DNA from: Protopterus annectens
Taxonomy: Eukaryota > Chordata > Ceratodontiformes > Protopteridae
Direction: 5' to 3'
Length of the DNA stretch: 64,000 nucleotides
NCBI RefSeq assembly: GCF_019279795.1
Contig: NC_056739.1
Coordinates: 16,563,292-16,627,291, forward strand
Positions within the stretch are counted from its first letter, which is position 1. Each line of letters starts with the position of its first letter. Under the pieces are notes generated by a model. It worked only from the letters and a program-made list of their open reading frames with translations. It was not told the DNA's origin and ran no database searches. The position numbers and the translations under genes were made by a program. Of this stretch, positions 11,183-22,079 are shown in pieces.

Positions 11183-11379
11183 AATACCCAACACAATCAC
11201 ACACTAAGTGGAGGGAAATAAAAATTAAGACAAAATATTACCACAAGATTTTTAAACTAATAATACTACACGACGACTAGGGCGCTAATACACACACACA
11301 CAACGAAAAGTATTCAAATCTAACTTTTTTACGTTTTTTTAAACCAGAAAGTTCTCACCCACGCCTAGGAGCTCTTCAC

Positions 11380-11560
11380 TTGAAGCTTCTCTCAGCCATG
11401 GAAAATGAGATCTGGGGAAAGGGAGTATGTAGCAGGGGATTATGGGTAAGGGGAGGAGCTAGGAGCTCTGATCTTTTAGCTAGTAAAGCTGCCGGCTCGG
11501 ATCCGAGATTGGATCCAATACCCACAGGTTGCAGATCAAATGAAGTAACTACTTCAGATC
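11380..11560. repeat. DIRS-A right inverted terminal repeat
   Basis: On the plus strand this reads from the aggagctcttc region through attatgggtaaggggagg, the paired ggatccga motifs and cccacaggttgcag to acttcagatc. It is the inverse of 938-1075, and its outer 40 bases are the inverse of the second half of the ICR. The nearly identical right end of DIRS-B is at 34550-34748. Confidence 0.85.
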
Positions 11561-11985
11561 AATTTTTTTTAACTATAGAAAGGATAGAAAGAAATTTAAA
11601 AAATGGTAATTAGGAATACCCCATTAAAATGGTTAGGAATAAAGGGAAAGTATAGAAGGAGTACCAATCATGGTACTTGGAAAATTTATCTTGCTAAAGT
11701 AAGAAATCTTACAAAGAAAAAAAAATTAGAGGCAGGTACAGTTTAATATAAGGAATTTATCAGAAAATATAAAAGAAGCGAGAGATAAACCAATACATTT
11801 ATGGCTGCCTAAACACTTAAATGCTGCAAGAGAGGATCCATGTCCATGCGAGATGGCGGTAAATGAGATATGAGATACTGTGAATAGACTAGGGCATTAT
11901 GGGTAGAGGGAGGAGCTCTGTAGAATGCGGCTGAGTCAGATCTGAGGATTGGATCCGTGACCCATACGTTGAGGAAGAATGAAAA
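11561..11985 (-). mobile_element. DIRS-0 remnant: leader and right terminal repeat
   Basis: The sequence from about 11810 (gcgagatggcggtaaatgagat) through attatgggtagagggaggag, ggattggatccgtgacccat to 11985 resembles the right terminal repeat of DIRS-A and DIRS-B in the same orientation, with decay. DIRS-A interrupts the gag leader of DIRS-0, so this is best read as the 5' terminal repeat of DIRS-0 on the far side of that insertion. The stretch 11561-11809 is AT-rich and I recognise nothing firm in it. Confidence 0.5.
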
Positions 11986-12343
11986 GGACATCAGATCCAG
12001 AGAACAACTAGCCCTGAATGGGTGTTGGTTATGTTTTTGACGCCAACTAGAAAACCTTTTCCATTTGCTAATATATGATTTTCTCATAGCAGGCTTTCTT
12101 GCCTTCATTAGTACCTGCTACACAGTCTTAGAAAATCAATGCCCAAAAGGAATTAAGACCCTATCATTCAGCCAGTCAACTGAAAAATGATTGATGGGGT
12201 GCATCAAACACCCCTGTTTTGTGTGACAGATCGATTCTCTGAGGAAGCTTGTAGTAATTGCCCCTAGCTTGTAGTAATTGTCCCTGGCTAGCCACAAAAC
12301 AAGGGAGAACCATGACTGCCCGGGCTAAAAGGAAGTCACCACA
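11986..12343 (-). pseudogene. DIRS-G recombinase fragment, left part
   Basis: From 12108 leftwards the minus strand encodes RKPAMRKSYISKWKRFSSW. This matches the start of the core-binding region of the DIRS recombinase (HKPSTRKLYNSKWERFSIW in DIRS-B). The similarity stops at about 11985, where a terminal repeat of another DIRS begins. To the right, 12110-12343 is non-coding and probably decayed DIRS-G sequence up to the retrovirus target site. The matching RNase H part of DIRS-G is found beyond the retrovirus at 21444-22005, so one old element is split by two insertions. Confidence 0.6.
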
Positions 12344-12348
12344 ATGAC

Positions 12349-13106
12349 TGTCAAAGGAAAAACAACTTCAAAAAGATTAACACACGGCAGGTTCAGGTTA
12401 AGGCACTTTAATCTTGCAGCAAAGAGACAAAAACATGCTAATACAGAGTTTGTCTAACTAGAATCAGGAAGTGAAGCTATTCTTATACATTTCTTACAAG
12501 ACATTGCCTACTACGCTGACGTAATAAATCACAAGTTCTTTCAATATTATTTCATAGCAACTGTTTGTCCATGATTTCCTGCTGGCATATCAAGTTTACA
12601 AAAAAAATTCCTAAGAAAAACAACGTGGCCTTGATGACCACCAGTCAGATACAACTTCTCACTATGCAATGTTACCATTCAAGGTACTATGGCTAATTCG
12701 AGCACAAAGCAAGTATAGATTACAGTTCATTTCTTCAAGCCGTCTTTGTTCAACTGTATCTTATCTTTTCTGCAGCTGTGCATGTTCTCATAGTACGAAC
12801 AGAGCTGATTGTTCAAGTTCAATAACATTATAGAAAACAGTATTGTTCTATTCATTATTTTCCTGACCTAGCAGATAATCACCTGCTTCTCAGTAAATTT
12901 CCAAAAGGCATAAACATGAATTTTGCTGTGCTAGCAAATACTAGGTCAGAGAGAGCATCTTGCAGTTTCAGAAAGCATACTGCAGTTTGAAAAGCATATT
13001 TAATTTCATACAGAATTAAGCTGTACATAAAATAGAATGAAATGTGTTAACTCTTTTAGCTTCTAATAAGCACTAAACATATACCTTAATACATATTTTT
13101 CTAACA
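12349..13106 (-). repeat. Retroviral 3' LTR
   Basis: This 758-bp repeat is nearly identical to 20685-21443. In the viral sense it begins tgttag and ends with ttgaca/ttgtca, so it has TG...CA ends. An ATTAAA polyadenylation-type hexamer lies on the minus strand at about 12415-12410, near the downstream end. Differences from the 5' LTR are scattered substitutions and a few short indels. Confidence 0.93.
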
Positions 13107-13117
13107 TTTCCCCCCTG
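13107..13117 (-). other. Retroviral polypurine tract
   Basis: On the minus strand the bases aggggggaaa directly precede the 3' LTR. A purine run in this place primes plus-strand DNA synthesis in retroviruses. Confidence 0.8.
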
Positions 13118-13393
13118 TTAATACCTTTTATTCTATTTTCAAAAGCATAAACAGTTTGCTTCTTCTCCTAACCTCTTTCTGTTCAGAATTTGCAGTTAAG
13201 AGAGTCATTCAGTTTAAACTTATGAAAGTGTTTCATTTTTCAACAGTTCTTCAATTTCAGTACTTTGATACAAAGTCTCAGAAACTGACATGTCTATAAA
13301 ATCTTTGATTACTCTTTTCATGCAGGGAATACCACAACAAACACATACTGCTAATAGGAGTAATCCCACACAAATGGCAATCAGGATGTTCAT

Positions 13394-13783
13394 TTAGATG
13401 CTACCCCACCCCTCAAAGAAATTCTGGAAAAAATCCGTCAGTGGGTTTGCGCCCGGTTTTGTCATGGCCGACACTTGCTGAATCACCTCAAGATGGTTGT
13501 TTATCTCATGCTGGCTGTCAGGAATATACGAACAGCACTCCTCTTTTATTAAAGCGCACGTACCACCTTTCGCCACTAGGGTGAAGTCGAGAGCCATGCA
13601 GTTTTGAAGCACCACAGTTCTCATAGCGTTCAGTTCATCAGTCACTAATTTGAGAGCAGAAAAAGTTGCATTGCTCATTACTTCGAGAAGTTTGGACAGT
13701 TTTCTCAGCTCCCAAATCGATTTCACTGCGCCATATGCAAGGGCTATACCTGCCCACGATATAATAGTGTCACTCAAGTCCAT
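13394..13783 (-). pseudogene. Retroviral env, transmembrane subunit
   Basis: This 129-codon frame encodes the ectodomain of a transmembrane envelope subunit. It has a hydrophobic start (GIALAYGAVKSIWEL), a heptad-like helix and the cysteine motif CALIKEECC, which fits C(x6)CC of gamma-type envelopes. The frame ends in a TAA at 13394. A hydrophobic membrane segment and a short tail are encoded in the same frame just beyond that stop, so the anchor is separated by a nonsense change. It follows 13789-14076 after a frame break. The subunit is nonfunctional as it stands. Confidence 0.8.
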
Positions 13784-13788
13784 GTGTG

Positions 13789-14712
13789 TCAGTTTATCTT
13801 TGTTTTTACGGAGTTATGGTTTCTCCAGCCTGCTTCGATTTGTCCCATTGGATTCTCAGGTCTCTTGATTGGATTTCCAGGTTTCTTGGTGACCTCTCTG
13901 ACATTTCGAATTCTCCCCTGAGGCAAAACTGCAGTGTGTCGTATGGCCGGAACCAGGTAACCCAAAAAACAACTGCCAGACCAATTCTCAGGTAACCATT
14001 TGTATGCCTTTTTCCCACACACAAAATAACAATTCTCTACTTTAGTATTAATATATACTTGCCCTGCATGAAACATTTTCTTATCAGTGATAGTTGTTTA
14101 AAAAGAACAGGATTATGTTGTACTTCATCAACCATTTTGTGCATTAATTCAAAATATGAGTCATAGTTGTATCACAAATATAACCTGCATTATTAGCTTT
14201 GATATAACATTTGTAAGGAACAGTCAAATTACAATTGCTCCAACCCACCTGAACAGTATCATTTTTGTAAAAAAACATACAATTCCCTTTTGTGTAACAG
14301 GCAGGTACAATGCTATTTTGTCTTGTGATTTCACAGTCGTAGTATCAAAAATCAAATTATACCAGGTCTCATTGACCCCTAGGGGGACAGCAGTCATTAA
14401 CAATCCCCCGTATGCTGTTGGTATAGCTGTGCAAATCCAGCAATTCGAAATATTAAAAGTTTCAGCATACACATATTTAATTGCTTGGTAAGTGTTAAAG
14501 TTCGGATGCCAGTCTATGAGTAATGCATCTCGTTTATTCAATTCAGCTCGTGTGGCTGGAAAAAGGAAAGGCCACAACAAAAAGATCAATGTTATCAGTA
14601 TGGTTAACAGAATGATCATGAAATACTTCTGAGGTTGTTCTGTATTTCTATTTGCTCCGTATCTGGTCATTTTGTTGTTGTGTAACAGTAACAAGTTTTT
14701 TGTCCAGTTCAA
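13789..14712 (-). pseudogene. Retroviral env, surface subunit, broken
   Basis: The frame opens at 14712, overlapping the integrase end by about 65 bases, as is common for retroviral env. A strongly hydrophobic segment at about residues 30-56 (FMIILLTILITLIFLLW core) could be the signal peptide. NCWICTAIP resembles the CxxC-type motif of gamma-like surface subunits. The frame stops at 14224, and another piece continues at 14076-13789 in a different frame. The whole env from 14712 to 13394 is only about 440 codons, shorter than usual, so an internal deletion is likely in addition to the frame breaks. Confidence 0.7.
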
Positions 14713-15919
14713 AGTTTTTAACCAATTTACAGTGTGTCAGATGAATCCAGGACGCTCGCTCTGCGATCTTGACTGCAGTGGTTGTTGACAGTAGCACTTG
14801 GTACGGCCCTTCCCACTTTGGTGATATCCAATTCTTCCTCTTGATGACTTTCACCCAGACCCACGTGCCTGGGACTACTGCTGCTTCCGATGGTCTGGTT
14901 TGTTCTTTATCCGAAACAGAATTTAACTGCAAAAGTTGTTTATTACTTAAAAGTCGTCTCATGTATTCTGCGACTGAACTGTCGGCCTCCTGGTCTGCAG
15001 GCATGAGAGGTTTCCATTGAGGTATATAATATGCCCTCCCAAATAATTTTTCAAAAGTAGTTAACCCCTTTGCATTCGGAACAGTTCTCATGCTCAGCAA
15101 TGCCAGAGGCAGGCAGTACACCCAGTTCTTTTGTGTCTCACTAATTAATTTCCTAAGTTTGTTTTTCAAAACCCCATTATGCCTCTCTACTAGTCCTGCG
15201 GATTGTGGGTGGTATGCACAATGGTTCTTTAAGGAAATTCCAAAATATCGGCTCAACTGTTGTATAGTTTGACTTACAAAGTGTGTGCCATTGTCACTGT
15301 AGATCTTTTCCAGTATGCCAAATCTAGGAATAATTTCTTTAACAAGGATTTTTGCAACAGTAGCTGCATCTGGATTTTTGGTCAGAAAAGCTTCCACCCA
15401 TTTGGAAAACATATCTATAATGACAAGACAATACTTCTTATTTTCGCATTTGTTCAGTTCTATGAAATCCATATAGATAGCATGGGCATGGAACGGGTAC
15501 GGTGGTGTTAGGAAACTCCCTTGCTTAGGCTTCAATGCCCCTTGTGCATGATGCTTGTTACAAACATGGCATGCCGCACAAAGATTTTTTGTGTAGTTTG
15601 TAAATCCATATGCTGTGAACACTCGGTTCACTAACTGTACCATCCCCCCTGTTGAGACATAGCACTGCCCATGGCTTAACAAAGCTGCATATCTAAACAA
15701 ATTAGACGGCAAAATTGGTTTTCCTTCTTTGGAGATGTACAGCCCTTTCTCAAGAATTGCTCCTCGTTTTATCCATTTCTGTTTTTCTACTTTCGTAGTA
15801 AGTGTCTGCATTGTTTTCAACATTTCTAAATCTAAAATCTCAGAAGGTTGTAATTCCTCACTCAAAAGAAATACTTCTGAAGCTGAAGCTGCCTGCTTTG
15901 CAGCTGTATCAGCTCGCAT
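14648..15919 (-). pseudogene. Retroviral integrase
   Basis: This long open piece (423 codons) encodes most of integrase, which inserts viral DNA. The N-terminal zinc site shows LLSHGQC and LCAACHVC, but the second histidine position reads Tyr (QCYVSTGG), a probable disabling change. The catalytic triad is visible as the Asp in YMDFIEL, the Asp in YSDNGTHF and the Glu in [10 protein letters not shown]. The C-terminus carries WEGPYQVLL, the GPY motif of gamma/epsilon and related integrases. It overlaps env at its end and RNase H at its start (15909-15919). Apart from the zinc site, the reading frame is intact over this span. Confidence 0.88.
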
Positions 15920-16421
15920 TACCTTTTGAAATCCTATCCTGTTGCTTGGTATGAGCTACACATTTACAAATAGCTACTTTCTGAGGTAACTGAATAGATT
16001 CTAACAAATCTAAAATAAACTGCGCATGATTAATCGGTTTACCAGTAGATGTTATCATTCCTCTATTTTTCCACTGTTGCGCAAAAACATGTACAGTAGA
16101 AAAAGCGTACTGGCTGTCAGTAAAAATGTTCACACATTTACCCTTTGCCAAGGTACATGCCCTTGTCAAGGCAATCAATTCTACTGCTTGAGCAGATAAG
16201 TTGTGTGGTAAAGACTTTGCTTCTAAAATCTCAGTATCAGAAACTACTGCATACCCCACTAGGTTCTGCCCTGTAGGACCCCTTCTGCATAAGCCATCCA
16301 CGTAATATGTCACCTCGGCATCATCCAAGGGAACATCCGTGATATCTTTTCTAGGCAGTGTCTTTTGCTCAATCTCCTGCAGGCAGCTGTGTGGTGTGCC
16401 ATCCACAGGGGTCAGCAGCAA
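15909..16421 (-). pseudogene. Retroviral RNase H
   Basis: This is the 170-codon RNase H part of pol. Visible active-site blocks are YYVDGLCRRG (Asp), SAQAVELIALTRA (Glu) and IFTDSQYAF (Asp). The domain degrades template RNA during reverse transcription. It is separated from the RT frame by 16430-16820, which holds the decayed connection region in broken frames. It overlaps the integrase frame by about 10 bases, so a frameshift marks that join. Confidence 0.85.
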
Positions 16422-16820
16422 GGTAGACGAATTTAAAGTTGTACATCATTCAATTGTCTTATGAGGTTGGCTCAAGAGTATAGTCATACAGGAAAGATAT
16501 CTAGCAGGAGAAAGATATGCTACTTTTTCTTGCAGTAAAATAATCACGACTGCATGAGGCACTTTCAATGTGACAGGGTGGAACAACACTACTGAGGCCG
16601 AAGCCTGTACTGCCATTGCAGCTGCGACTACTGCTTGTACACAGTGGGGCAGGGATCACGCCACTGGGTCCAGCTGTGATGAGTAGTAAGCTATGGGGCG
16701 TTGCTTTTCCCCATGTTGCTGTGTTAACACTGATGTCATATAACCTTGCTTACAATCTACAGTTTGGAAAAAACATTTATGATAGTTTGGTAATCCTAAA
16801 ACTAATGAGGATGCTATCAA

Positions 16821-17531
16821 TTATTCTAGTTTGCAGAAAGTTGATTCTGCTTCTGGTGTCCACTGTAATAAATCTTGTGCTGCCATAGGCTTCTTGTATA
16901 TCAAGTTGGTCAGTGGAGCAGACTCCAAGGCATAGTTTGGAATCCAACTCCAACAGAAATTAGTCGTACCCAGGAAGGACATCATTTCCTTCTTGGTAGT
17001 CGGTTTGGGTGGTTGTAAAATTGCTATTTTCCTATCTTCATCTAATGTTCTGCCTTCTTTGGATATTACATATCCCAGGTATTTAACCTGCTTTCTCCAA
17101 AGTTGCAACTTGTTTTTGTTTACTTTATGTTCTTGAGTGGCTGAAAATTGTAGTAATGCTATGGTATATTCTCTGCATTCTTGCTGGCTGGGGGCTGCCA
17201 GCAGGATGTCGTCTACATAAAGTAAAATCTGACTGCCTCTTGGTGGGCTAAATCCCACCAAGTTGCTTGCCATCTCTTGTGCGAATATTGTTGGACTTTC
17301 ACAATACCCCTGTGGTAGTTGCATGTATGTATACCTTTCCCCCTGAAATGTGAATGCAAACCAACGTTGGCTGTCAGGGTGTATCGGTATCGAAAAGAAC
17401 ACATGGCTAATATCTACCACAGAAAAATACTTCTGTTGAGGCTTCAAATCATTCAATAGGGTGTGTGGATATGGCACCGTAGGTGCTCTAGGTATTACTG
17501 CGTCATTTACAGCTTGTAAATCTTGGACCAC
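16821..17531 (-). pseudogene. Retroviral reverse transcriptase, partial
   Basis: This 236-codon frame carries the RT palm. It has VQDLQAVNDAV, SVVDISHVFFSIP (motif A), LPQGYCESPTIFAQ and LLYVDDILLAA with the YVDD box at about residues 105-108, then YLGYVISKEG and the thumb. The N-terminal fingers lie at 17532-17990 in broken frames. It sits between protease and RNase H in the normal pol order. The D(x)SH sequence in motif A replaces the more usual DLKD-type string. Confidence 0.87.
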
Positions 17532-17991
17532 ACGCCATTCTCCATTTGTTTTCCTGACAGGAAATAGGGGTGTGTTACATGGTGAATCGGGAGATTCTAC
17601 CAGTACTCCTTCCTTAAGTAAAGCTGCTATTATAGGTTTGATTCCTACTTCTGCATCTTTCCTTAAGGGATACTGTCTCTTTTGTGGTCTAAATGCTGAT
17701 TTTGGCGTAATAGTAACTGGTCCTGCTGTACGAATTAGTCCTACATCTGACTTCCCTGTTGGCCAAAGAGTTTCTGGTATGCTCCGTAAGGCATTTTCTT
17801 CCTCTTCTAGTAAGATTGCTAATCAGCTGTCCTCGCTAGACTGCAAGTGTACAGCTGGGTGTGTCTGTATTATCCAATTTAACTTCTGCTTCTGTACTCC
17901 CTGTTCTGACAATTCTAACTCCGTCTGTTTTTCCCACTTTGTGACTTTTTCTCCTAGGTCTGCCCATTTCACATTCTTGTCCTTAGTTAAA

Positions 17992-18771
17992 CTAACGTGG
18001 TAATCGATTAGATTTATAGAGTGCAAAGAATTCCTGGGGCAATGAACAGCTAACTACACTGTCCCAGTACAGATTACGTAATACTAATCTGTTTGCATGG
18101 TTTTTAAATAATTCTTGCTCATATTCCTTATCAAGTCCTGGTGTGCTACAATAATACAGAGTACAGTGCAACAAATGCTGTTTATCAGTGTCAAGGGAGG
18201 CGGACTTACTGATGGCTACGTTCATCAGTTCTTTGGTTACTGCCCCTGGACCAGTCGTGACCAAGTCCTGGCTGTACCAATAAAATGTTTTGCCCTCCGA
18301 TCGCAACACAAAAGTATCCATTTGTCTCTGTGCTTCCATACCCTGCATAGTCGGAACTACTGCTATGCCAAATATCTGCATAAAATCTCTGCCCAAAAGG
18401 TTTACTGGGCATTTTGCAGAAGCAACAATTTTGCTTTTCTGGGTCATCCCTGAAACAGGGTCAGTTATTGCTATGTTATGGGAGAGTGGCTCCTGATACA
18501 GCTCTCCATTAGCTGCTTTCACTAATATGTAATCAAATGATTCTGAATTTTCTGGTAGTTTGGAAGGATGTATCAGGGTCTGTGAAGCCCCTGAGTCACA
18601 AAGGAATTTAACTTCCCTCCCCTCTACCAGAAGTGTAACTTCCGGTTTCATGTCTGCTAAATAGAGCACTAGGCTCAATAATGCTAAGTCTAAAATTTCA
18701 CTTTCTTCACCATCTGTGATTTCTTGCACTTCCTCTAGTTCTTCTATCACATCCTCTACTCCCTCTATCAC
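17992..18771 (-). pseudogene. Retroviral protease region
   Basis: This 259-codon frame has an acidic N-terminal part followed by VKFLCDSGASQTLIHP at about residues 54-69, with the DSGA active site of an aspartic protease that matures Gag and Pol. A second block, LLGRDFMQIFGIAV at about 125, fits the family GRD motif. The frame continues past the protease into the region before RT and ends at 17992. It follows nucleocapsid closely, so it was probably expressed by readthrough or frameshifting. The frame itself is undamaged here. Confidence 0.85.
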
Positions 18772-18902
18772 ATTCTCATTTGTCTTTTCTCGGTTACTCC
18801 CTTCTAGTGATTCTTGACTATCATATAGTCAGTCCTCACCCTCCTTATCTTCCATGGCTACCTTCTTGTTTTGCTTGCAATCCCTTGCTAAATGTCTTTT
18901 TT

Positions 18903-20239
18903 TCAGCATTTAAAACATTCACCCCTTTTCTTTCTTTCTTCAAACTCTTCTGATCGCTTATCAGATTGTTTGTTTCCCTGGGCATTTTTCTTGCCCTTTT
19001 TCCCGGACTGTACTATATAAACTTCTGCTCCATCTTCTACAGAAAATACTTGGGCTTTCTTTTTCTTTTTACTGTTAAAATGCCTTTCGGCATGTCTAGC
19101 ATATTCAAGTAGTGACTGTAATCTACTTGTACGATGGTCTACCATATGTGCTTTGTAATAGAGCTGCCTATAGGCAAAATACTGCCTTTCAAAAATGCAT
19201 TCTTTAGCAGCTGCTGCTTATATGGGGAATCATGTGTTTGGTCTTCAGGTACCTGCATTCCACAATGGTTATTAAAACATTCTAATAATCTAGCATAATA
19301 TCTGTCAACAGTTTCACCTTCTTGTTGGATGCATTGATTAATGCAAGTCCAGTCTGCCCTAGGCTTCCATTTCTCAGAGATTCGGTCTGTTAGACCTTTC
19401 ACTCTGTTATCCAGTTCTGCGTTGCTATGTGGGAGTGGCTTGTGTTCTGCGTCACGGGGATTCCAGTTGCCACTGATCATGTGCCAATCTGGACCTATGA
19501 TTTGTCTACTTTTTCTACTTCTTCTCCATTTAAATGATAACTTAACCTCATGCCCTGTAAGTCTTCTAAGAATTTTCTAAAATTAACTTTTGGATGCGGA
19601 ATTCCCTCTGTGGCTTTCCGGATGTCTTCCGGTGTCCACGGTCTATATACTAGGAGAGTCGGGTCCTGTCCTTCCTGTCCCGCCTGAGGATTTGGTACTT
19701 CTATGAGTGGACATATCTCTTCTTCACTCATAGCTCGTGAATTTTTGTTTATTTGATATAACTCAGTATCTCCTCTTAAGTTACGTGTTCGAGACCTAGT
19801 CTCGATGGGATCTCTGACATACGGTCTTGGCTTCGTGGTGACAGACAGGTATAGCGAAGGTGGACCCAGCTTGTCCACTCGCTTCATATTCTGGTGCGGG
19901 AAGCGGAGGGGCTGATGCTATTACCAAATTATTGTCTTCTTTATCTAGAAACATAGCTTTTGAATTATTACTTCTTTGTTCCCTACGGTTTGCTTCCTCA
20001 ATCCACCTGTGTGCCTGAGGAATGCCTAATTGACGTTGCTTTTTTACCTGACCTTTTGCGTCGGTTTTAAGCTGTTTGACGAGTTTAATGAGTGAGGATT
20101 TTTCTAATTTGCCATCAAATTCATATTTATTAACCCATTTTGTATAGTACCTAACATTGTCGGCATGCTGTAATTGCATATATTTTGCATCTTCAGTTAA
20201 CGGTGGATCTTGGGAACTTTTTGTGCACTTATTACCCAT
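18903..20239 (-). pseudogene. Retroviral gag (matrix, capsid, nucleocapsid), broken
   Basis: Gag starts at the ATG at 20239 giving MGNKCTKSS, where the Gly at position 2 would be myristoylated. The longer frame from 20296 is extended upstream without support. Matrix runs to about 19796. Further frames at 19887-19495, 19480-19139 and 19145-18903 carry capsid and nucleocapsid. The major homology region is recognisable (QQEGETVDRYYARLLECF). The zinc knuckle begins at ECFKC at 18903 and is then cut by a frameshift near an A-run at about 18895-18903. At least three frame changes make the gene nonfunctional. Confidence 0.85.
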
Positions 20240-20684
20240 ATTGTTCTGACTGTTAAAAAATGTTACGTAACCCTTCTTATTTTCACATGGTACCACGATT
20301 TTTCTTTTTCACAGTTTATCTAGAATAACTGCCTTACCTATTCTGTTTCCCTGATCTATGACAAGACTGTAATCTTCCTGTCCCTGACTTGTACAAAACA
20401 AATCTCCTGACAGATGATTCAAATCAAGTCCCTGATCTAAAACAGAAAAAAGGTAAATCTCACCTTACCTGAGCCTCCATGCTTGATCACCAGGTTCGAT
20501 GGGAAACCGTTAACTCATCCTGCAGTCACATATCAGAAAAGTGGCTGGCCTCTTTTGAACGACAATTCAGTCGGAGGTCTTTCAGAGCAGAAGAAGCGAT
20601 GTGGTCTCTTCCCCGTACGGTTTCATGCCACCTGGCCCATCTGACCTGAGGCAAAGTGAGAGTTTCCGGTCCGAAGGACCAATC
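20240..20684 (-). other. Retroviral 5' leader
   Basis: This non-coding sequence lies between the 5' LTR and gag. The primer-binding site should lie directly next to position 20684. On the minus strand it reads tggtccttcggaccgg two bases inside the LTR edge, starting with TGG as expected, but I could not match it securely to a tRNA 3' end, so the primer is unresolved. Confidence 0.6.
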
Positions 20685-21443
20685 TGACAAAGGAAAAACA
20701 ACTTCAAAAAGATCAACACACGGCAGGTTCAGGTTAAGGCACTTTAATCTTGCAGCAAGGAGACAAAAACATGCTAATACAGAGTTTGTCTAACTAGAAT
20801 CAGGAAGTGAAGCTATTCTTATACATTTCTTACAAGACATTGCCTACTAAGCTGACATAATAAATCACAAGTTCTTTCAATATTATTTCATAGCAGCTGT
20901 TTGTCCATGATTTTCTGCTGGCATATCAAGTTTACAAAAAAAAACTTCATAAGAAAAACAACGTGGCCTTGATGACCACCGGTCAGATACAACTTCTCAC
21001 TATGCAATGTTACCATTCAAGGTACTATGGCTAATTTGAGCACAAAGCAAGTATAGATTATAGTTCATTTCTTCAAGCAGTCTTTGTTCAACTGTATCTT
21101 ATCTTTTCTGCAGCTGTGCATGTTCTCATAGTACGAACAGAGCTGATTGTTCAAGTTCAATAACATTATAGAAAACAGTATTGTTCTATTCATTATTTTC
21201 CTGACCTAGCAGATAATCACCTGCTTCTCAGTAAATTTCCAAAAGGCATAAACATGAATTTTGCTGTGCTAGCAAATACTAGGTCAGAGAGCATCTTGCA
21301 ATTTCAGAAAGCATACTGCAGTTTGAAAAGCATCTTGTAATTTCTTACAGAATTAAGCTGTACATAAAATATAATGAAATGTGTTAACTCTTTTAGCTTC
21401 TAATAAGCACTAAACATATAAATTAATACATATTTTTCTTACA
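20685..21443 (-). repeat. Retroviral 5' LTR
   Basis: This is the 759-bp direct repeat of 12349-13106 with TG...CA ends in the viral sense. It is followed on the plus strand by atgac, the right copy of the target duplication. As the upstream LTR on the minus strand it would have held the promoter. Confidence 0.93.
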
Positions 21444-21448
21444 ATGAC

Positions 21449-22005
21449 CTTGGGGATTCTTTCTGAATCTTCAGAAGTACCCTGGATATTAATGGAAAGG
21501 ATGGAAGTGTGTACAGAAATATTCCTGTCCAAAGAAAAGAAAAGGCATCTGTCTTCCAGGTCTTCTTTCAAGGAGACCTGGAACATAATTTTACCAGCTG
21601 ATTGTTTAGAAAGGAGGTTAAAAGGTCTACTTGAGAAACTCCCCACAGATGGATCAAATTTTGGAAGACCCCCTGGATCTAGTTTCCATTCATAAAAGTC
21701 TGCCCTGGTCCTGCTCAGTTTGTCTGATACACACTTCTGCTTTGATAGAATGAAGGATGCCTGCAGATTGAGATTGTATTTTGAAGTTATATTCCAAGCT
21801 AGCATGCCTAGTCTGCAAAGGAAGTACAACCTGCTTGCTGATGTACCATATCACTGTGGTATTGTTTGTAACCACTTGAATAGGTCTCAGGATTTTTTTT
21901 TCAAAATGGCGGCAACCTGTGTGGCGGCGGCTGCTTTGGTGTGACAGAGAAATGTGCATTTGTCTTGTTTTACACTTAATTTTACAGAAAAACAGAACCA
22001 GGGGC
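21449..22005 (-). pseudogene. DIRS-G RNase H fragment, right part
   Basis: The minus strand encodes TNNTTVIWYISKQ near 21850-21890 and KCVSDKLSRTRADFYEWKLDP near 21680-21740. These match the DIRS RNase H blocks TDNMSVVWYINKQ and LADKLSRLILTPYEWSLNP of the better copies. Order and spacing fit RNase H running into the methyltransferase-like segment. The frame is split between 21410-21829 and 21690-22007. Together with 11986-12343 this is the host element into which the retrovirus inserted. Similarity fades at about 22005. Confidence 0.6.
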
Positions 22006-22079
22006 AAATACTGAAGGTATGCTAAGTCATAATGCTAATAGACTCTTGGAAATTCAGTTTTTAAGTTCACCATGGTGTA

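Larger units (their letters stand above)
885..11560 (-). mobile_element. DIRS-A, a full-span DIRS1-type retrotransposon (with nested CR1)
   Basis: This is a tyrosine-recombinase retrotransposon on the minus strand. The inverted terminal repeats at 885-1075 and 11380-11560 are reverse complements of each other. An internal complementary region lies at 5861-5960. Coding order on the minus strand is gag, RT, RNase H, methyltransferase-like segment, recombinase. No target-site duplication is seen, as expected for DIRS elements. Removing the CR1 insertion (about 1135-5778) leaves an element near 6 kb. Several indels break the frames. It is inserted about 40 bp upstream of the gag start of DIRS-0, whose own terminal repeat reappears at about 11810-11985. 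Confidence 0.85.
12349..21443 (-). mobile_element. Endogenous retrovirus, gamma/epsilon-like, complete span
   Basis: This is an old proviral copy on the minus strand, 9.1 kb, with LTRs at 12349-13106 and 20685-21443. The 5-bp sequence atgac flanks it at 12344-12348 and 21444-21448. Gene order is gag, protease, reverse transcriptase, RNase H, integrase, env. All major genes carry frameshifts or stops. The two LTRs differ at roughly twenty positions by eye (about 3 percent), pointing to a moderately young but dead insertion. The C(x6)CC motif in the transmembrane subunit and the GPY motif in integrase suggest the gamma/epsilon group; exact placement needs a phylogeny. Confidence 0.9.

Noticed and set aside
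17461-18003. 180-codon plus-strand frame across the retroviral pol
   Set aside because: It is antisense to the RT and protease region, has no recognisable domain, and is explained as a shadow of pol.
20661-20684. A named tRNA primer for the retrovirus
   Set aside because: The sequence next to the 5' LTR begins tgg but forms a small hairpin and does not match a tRNA 3' end I can be sure of.
21720-21944. Short plus-strand frame with an Ala-rich end
   Set aside because: It lies antisense to the DIRS-G RNase H remnant and has no motif of its own.
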